DNA of 25,202 nucleotides from positions 1-25,202 of the forward strand of contig JAVKSM010000035.1 of the NCBI GenBank assembly GCA_039583705.1, read 5' to 3'. The position numbers and the translations under genes are program-made. The stretch is from JAVKSM01 sp039583705 (lineage in GTDB: Bacteria > Actinomycetota > Actinomycetes > Mycobacteriales > Pseudonocardiaceae). Positions 22,197 through 25,202 of the stretch are shown here, piece after piece; position 1 is the stretch's first letter; every line of letters starts with the position of its first letter. The notes beneath the pieces were generated by a model. It searched no databases. It worked only from the letters and a program-made list of their open reading frames with translations, and had not been told where the DNA came from.

Positions 22197-22994
22197 TCAG
22201 AACCGGGTGTGCTCCAGCCAGTGGTCGAGCAGCCCGGCGTCGCCGAGCACCTCCAGCCCGGCGGCGGCCGGCGACGACCGCCGGACGAGCACCGCCAGGA
22301 GCCGGTCGGCCGGGCCCCGGACGGCGACGTCGCCCTTGCCGTGGCCGTACCGACACGACACCCCCTCCGGCCCGCGCACCACCATCCACTCCCCCTGCTG
22401 GCCGAGCCCCTCGTCGGTGGCGTGGAAGTGCAGCACCTGGCCCTCACCGCGCAGCGCCGCCAGATCCGGCCGGTGGGCCGGGGCGGGCAGCGAGAGGATG
22501 CCCAACCACTCCGAAATCCCGTCGGCCGCCAGGTCTGGCTCGAGGTCGCCGGTGACCGGCTCGCCGCCGAGGGCGAGCACGACGTCGATCCGGTGCACGA
22601 CGGTCTCGTGGGTCATGCGGCGCAGCCAGAAGCCGGCCTTCCCGTCCGGCGTCCAGGTCCACACCGGCGTGTCCGGCCCCACCTCCCGCACGGCGTCGAT
22701 CAGGCGTGTGGCGCCCGCCCGCACCCACTCGGCGCGCCCTTCGGCGTCCCGCGGCAGTTCCGCGTCCTCCAGCGTGGACGAGTCGACCGCCGCGGTGGCC
22801 CGCTGCGCCACGAGCGCGCCAGCCCAGCGGTGTGCCCGCCCGAGGTGCCTGGTGAGCTGTGCGAGCGTCCAGTCCGGGCAGGTCGGCACCCGCAGGTCCG
22901 GGTCGGCGGCACCGACCAGGTCGGCAACCGCCGCCGCCTGCGCCCGCAACGCCTCGGCGTAGCGGGCGTAGCTCAGCGGATACGGAACGGTCAT
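22197..22994 (-). CDS. Maleylpyruvate isomerase family mycothiol-dependent enzyme
   Basis: This 265-residue protein has an N-terminal DinB-like four-helix metal-binding domain and a C-terminal domain of the same family. The metal set H50 (TLAQLTRHLGRAH), E130 and H134 (RRMTHETVVHRIDV) matches the His-Glu-His arrangement of the mycothiol-dependent maleylpyruvate isomerase of Corynebacterium. PTCPDWTLAQL at 37-47 is the usual lead-in. The ATG at 22994 has GGAGG 6 nt upstream; the open frame before it is not supported. The substrate is unknown, as most family members are not isomerases of maleylpyruvate. The gap of 186 bp to the b-like gene contains no gene. Confidence 0.88.
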   Translation of the reverse strand: MTVPYPLSYARYAEALRAQAAAVADLVGAADPDLRVPTCPDWTLAQLTRHLGRAHRWAGALVAQRATAAVDSSTLEDAELPRDAEGRAEWVRAGATRLIDAVREVGPDTPVWTWTPDGKAGFWLRRMTHETVVHRIDVVLALGGEPVTGDLEPDLAADGISEWLGILSLPAPAHRPDLAALRGEGQVLHFHATDEGLGQQGEWMVVRGPEGVSCRYGHGKGDVAVRGPADRLLAVLVRRSSPAAAGLEVLGDAGLLDHWLEHTRF

Positions 22995-23020
22995 GGCGTC
23001 CTCCTGTCGGCGTCCCGGCG

Positions 23021-23026
23021 AGGGTA
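23021..23026 (-). promoter_or_regulatory. -10-like element before the mycothiol-dependent enzyme gene
   Basis: TACCCT on the minus strand lies 26 nt before the ATG and gives a short leader carrying GGAGG. No clear -35 is seen. Confidence 0.3.
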
Positions 23027-23049
23027 GCGGGCGCCACCGACACCGCCGG

Positions 23050-23234
23050 CCGCTCGGCGCCCCCCACGGGTAATCACGTCGCCCCCCGCGAAAACAGCTA
23101 CCTGTCCTTTCCGCCAGACGCCTGGCCAACATGAACTTGTCGCCGACCTGGATCAGGAAATGTTGCGCGAGGTCGTTGCCATGCATTCGAACCACCAGGC
23201 CGATGTCTACCGGCTGGCAAAAGTGCAGAGGTAG
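23050..23234 (+). pseudogene. Possible C-terminal protein fragment of lower GC
   Basis: In the 252-bp gap between two minus-strand genes, a plus-strand frame ending at TAG 23232-23234 reads HELVADLDQEMLREVVAMHS and then NHQADVYRLAKVQR. It is helical and protein-like but has no start or upstream domain. The opposite strand over the same bases also reads plausibly (GLVVRMHGNDLAQHFLIQVG), so the coding strand is not certain. The segment is visibly less GC-rich than its surroundings. I do not recognise it; a decayed insertion is possible. Confidence 0.25.
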
Positions 23235-23246
23235 CGGCAGGCATGG

Positions 23247-24602
23247 TCACAGTCGGCCCAGCGCGTCCTCGATGGCCCGGTGGAACGTCGGATAGGCGTA
23301 GATCATGGAACGCAGCCGCTCGGTGGGGACGCGGGCGTGCACGGCGACCGCGAGGCCGGCGAGCACCTCGCCGCCGGTCGGGCCGGCCGACGTCGCGCCG
23401 ACCAGAAGCCCGCTGGATGCGTCCTCGACGAGCTTGAGGAAACCGCGGTTTCCCGCCTTGTGGATCCAGCCGCGCGCCGAGGCCGGGATCTCGGTGAGCG
23501 CCACCCGCACGTCGATGCCGCGCTCGCGCGCCTGCGCCTCGGTCAGTCCCACTGCGCCGATCTCCGGGTCGGTGAAGGTCACCCGTGGCACCGCGTGGTA
23601 CTGCGCGCCCGGCCCGGGCCGGCCGAGGATGTCCCGGACCGCGATCGTCGCCTGGTAGGTCGAGACGTGGGTGAAGCCGCCCTTGCCGGTGACGTCGCCG
23701 ATGGCGTAGACGCCGTCAGCGACCCGCATCCGCTCGTCGGGGTCCAGGAAACGGGCGTCCGGGTCGAGCCCCAGCGCCGCGACGCCGAGCCCGGCCAGGT
23801 CGCTGCGGCGTCCGGTGGCCACCAGCAGCCGCTCGGCCCGCAGCTCCCCGTCGCCGGTGTGGACGGTGAACCCGTCCGCGCCGTGGTCGACGCGGTGCAC
23901 CACCGCTCCGGTCCGTACGTCCAGGCCCTCGGCGGCGAGGACCCGGGCGAGCAGGTCACTCACTTCGGGTTCCTCGGAGGGCAGCAGCCGGTCCGCGACC
24001 TCGACGACGGCGACCCGGGAGCCGAAGCGGGCGAAGACCTGCGCGAACTCCACCCCGACCGTCCCGCCGCCGATCACGGTCAGCGAGGCCGGTTCGGCGG
24101 GTACCGCGACCGCGTCCCGGTTGGTCCAGTACGGGGTGCCCGCCAGCCCGGGCACCGGGGGCGCGGCCGGCTCGGTCCCGGGGTTGAGGACGAGCGCGCG
24201 GCGGGCGGTGAAGTCCTGACCGTCGACGTGCACGGCACGGGGTCCGGTCACGATCGCCCGGCCGCGGACGAACCGGCCGCCCGCGTCCACGAAGCGGTCG
24301 ACCGCGACGGTGTCGTCCCAGTTGTCGGTGGCCTCGTCCCGGATCCGGGCCGCCACCGGGGTGAAGTCCGGGGCCGGCGTCGCGTCGCCGGCCATGCCGT
24401 GGACCCGACGCGCCTCCGCCAGCAGGTCAGCGGCCCGGACCATCATCTTCGTGGGGACGCAGCCGTAGTAGGGGCATTCGCCGCCGACCAGCCGGGCGTC
24501 GATGCCCACCACGGAAAGGCCCGCCGCGGCGAGCTGGGTCGCGGCGGCCTCACCTCCGGGGCCCATCCCGACGACGACCGCGTCGACGTCCTCGGCTGTC
24601 AT
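23247..24602 (-). CDS. FAD-dependent pyridine nucleotide-disulfide oxidoreductase, Lpd/MerA-like
   Basis: This 451-residue flavoprotein has the FAD-binding GMGPGGEAA at 12-20 and a redox-active disulfide in GGECPYYGCVPTK (C43, C48). The NAD(P) fold is at VIGGGTVGVEFAQVFARFG, and the second FAD motif is GVYAIGDVTGKGG. The dimer-interface end reads IYAYPTFHRAIEDALGRL, where lipoamide dehydrogenases have HAHPTxSE. The catalytic His is replaced by Tyr and the Glu is not at the usual spacing, so this is probably not a true lipoamide dehydrogenase. A quinone, metal or low-molecular-weight disulfide reductase is more likely. The ATG has GGAGG 5 nt upstream. Confidence 0.9.
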   Translation of the reverse strand: MTAEDVDAVVVGMGPGGEAAATQLAAAGLSVVGIDARLVGGECPYYGCVPTKMMVRAADLLAEARRVHGMAGDATPAPDFTPVAARIRDEATDNWDDTVAVDRFVDAGGRFVRGRAIVTGPRAVHVDGQDFTARRALVLNPGTEPAAPPVPGLAGTPYWTNRDAVAVPAEPASLTVIGGGTVGVEFAQVFARFGSRVAVVEVADRLLPSEEPEVSDLLARVLAAEGLDVRTGAVVHRVDHGADGFTVHTGDGELRAERLLVATGRRSDLAGLGVAALGLDPDARFLDPDERMRVADGVYAIGDVTGKGGFTHVSTYQATIAVRDILGRPGPGAQYHAVPRVTFTDPEIGAVGLTEAQARERGIDVRVALTEIPASARGWIHKAGNRGFLKLVEDASSGLLVGATSAGPTGGEVLAGLAVAVHARVPTERLRSMIYAYPTFHRAIEDALGRL

Positions 24603-24632
24603 GCCGTCCTCCGTCTGCTCGGCACTCCCGCC

Positions 24633-25202
24633 TCAGACACCCGTCCAGCGGTGGTAGCGGCCCTTCGACGCCTTGCGCCAGGCCGGCCGCAGCGCGGTCT
24701 CGGCATCGCGGGCAGCCTGCCGCTCCTCGGCGTACCAGAGGCCGTAGGTGAAGCCGTTGCAGCCGACGAGGTGACCACTGGCGCCGAGCTCGCGGAGGAA
24801 CTGCCGGGCCACCACGCTGTCTTGGTGCTCGCCGAGGAGCCCCTGCACTTTCTTGATCTTCTTGGCAAGCCGCCGGGCGCTCTTGCCCAGGACCGGCTCG
24901 GCCGCCTCAGCGGCATAGCGGGCCCGCTTGGCCTTCTTCCGCGCCGCGTGCAATGCACGATCGCGTCCGGGGCCCAGGTCGGTGTGCTCGGCCACCTCGA
25001 CGGCCCGGCGCAGGTCACCGTAGGCGTTCCCGACCGCCCCCGGCAGGAAGGCGGTGGCCCGCTTGCTCGCCTTGCGGGTCAGCGGAAGGTCCGCATCCAG
25101 GCCGTGCAGGGCGTCGAGCAGGGCATGGTAGCGGGAGCTTTCGAGCGCTTCGAGGTAGCCCGTCCGCGCGTCGGAGTGATCCCGGGCGAACCGTTCGGTG
25201 AG
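24633..25202 (-). CDS. CHAD domain protein (partial)
   Basis: The C-terminal 189 residues of a CHAD-domain protein are present; the N-terminus lies beyond the right edge. The helical repeats are rich in conserved Arg/Lys and His: LHAARKKAKRARYAAEAAEP, ARRLAKKIKKVQGLLGEHQD and SVVARQFLREL. This matches the second half of the fold, whose basic channel binds polyphosphate. CHAD domains in actinobacteria are often fused after a CYTH triphosphate-tunnel domain, which could be present outside the window. The stop is 30 nt before the start of the flavoprotein gene, so the two may share a transcript. Confidence 0.9.
   Translation of the reverse strand, partial: LTERFARDHSDARTGYLEALESSRYHALLDALHGLDADLPLTRKASKRATAFLPGAVGNAYGDLRRAVEVAEHTDLGPGRDRALHAARKKAKRARYAAEAAEPVLGKSARRLAKKIKKVQGLLGEHQDSVVARQFLRELGASGHLVGCNGFTYGLWYAEERQAARDAETALRPAWRKASKGRYHRWTGV

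Noticed and set aside
22995..23195. N-terminal extension of the mycothiol-dependent enzyme to 23195
   Set aside because: The ATG at 22994 has a good GGAGG site and starts at the usual family position; the extension is not conserved-looking.
1..25202. tRNA, rRNA, riboswitch or intact insertion sequence
   Set aside because: I looked for cloverleaf-like GGTTCRA arms, known RNA signatures and transposase motifs by eye and saw none. A covariance-model scan would be needed to exclude them fully.

Overview
The window is chromosomal DNA from a high-GC actinobacterium, most likely in or near the Pseudonocardiaceae. The evidence is GC-saturated third codon positions, many GTG starts, the mycothiol-linked enzyme family near 22.2-23.0 kb, the CysO/Mec/CysM cysteine pathway known from mycobacteria, the clpS-DUF2017-pncB neighbourhood, and repeated -10-like hexamers 6-7 nt before start codons, which suggests leaderless transcripts. 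The genus is an inference from gene content only.

Left part (about 0.1-5.0 kb, accessory). After the 3' tail of an unidentified gene comes a compact three-gene RiPP operon on the minus strand: a precursor peptide (tgmA-like, 2454-2780), an ATP-grasp ligase (tgmB-like, 1498-2457) and a PIMT-like O-methyltransferase (tgmC-like, 290-1501). Each junction is a 4-nt ATGA overlap. This is the layout of an omega-ester peptide (graspetide) pathway with a methyltransferase of the kind that installs aspartimide, and it is the most interesting system here. Upstream lies a scrambled stretch (about 2.87-3.69 kb) with coding-like fragments in several frames, including a truncated regulator remnant. Then come an RsbW-like anti-sigma kinase and a STAS anti-anti-sigma factor, and a small divergent leaderless ORF.

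Middle part (about 5.0-18.2 kb, housekeeping). rdgB and rph are transcribed leftward and are divergent from a DHA2-type MFS exporter with a C-terminal carboxypeptidase-regulatory-like domain. The exporter meets an MBL-fold hydrolase tail to tail. A frameshifted Rhs/YD-repeat remnant separates that hydrolase from murI, a rhomboid protease, cysM, cysO, mec, a DUF2017 gene and clpS, all leftward. pncB, pncA and a DinG-type helicase run rightward. The cysM-cysO-mec set is a protein-thiocarboxylate route to cysteine. Its cysO carries a 30-bp tandem duplication that buries the essential di-glycine. murI has a 30-bp repeat in three copies at its start.

Right part (18.3-25.2 kb). On the minus strand are serB, ctaD (aa3 oxidase subunit I), an orphan ATP-synthase b-like membrane coiled-coil protein, a mycothiol-dependent maleylpyruvate-isomerase-family protein, a flavoprotein disulfide reductase lacking the usual C-terminal His/Glu pair, and a CHAD-domain protein cut by the window edge. 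No tRNA, rRNA, CRISPR array or intact insertion sequence was seen.
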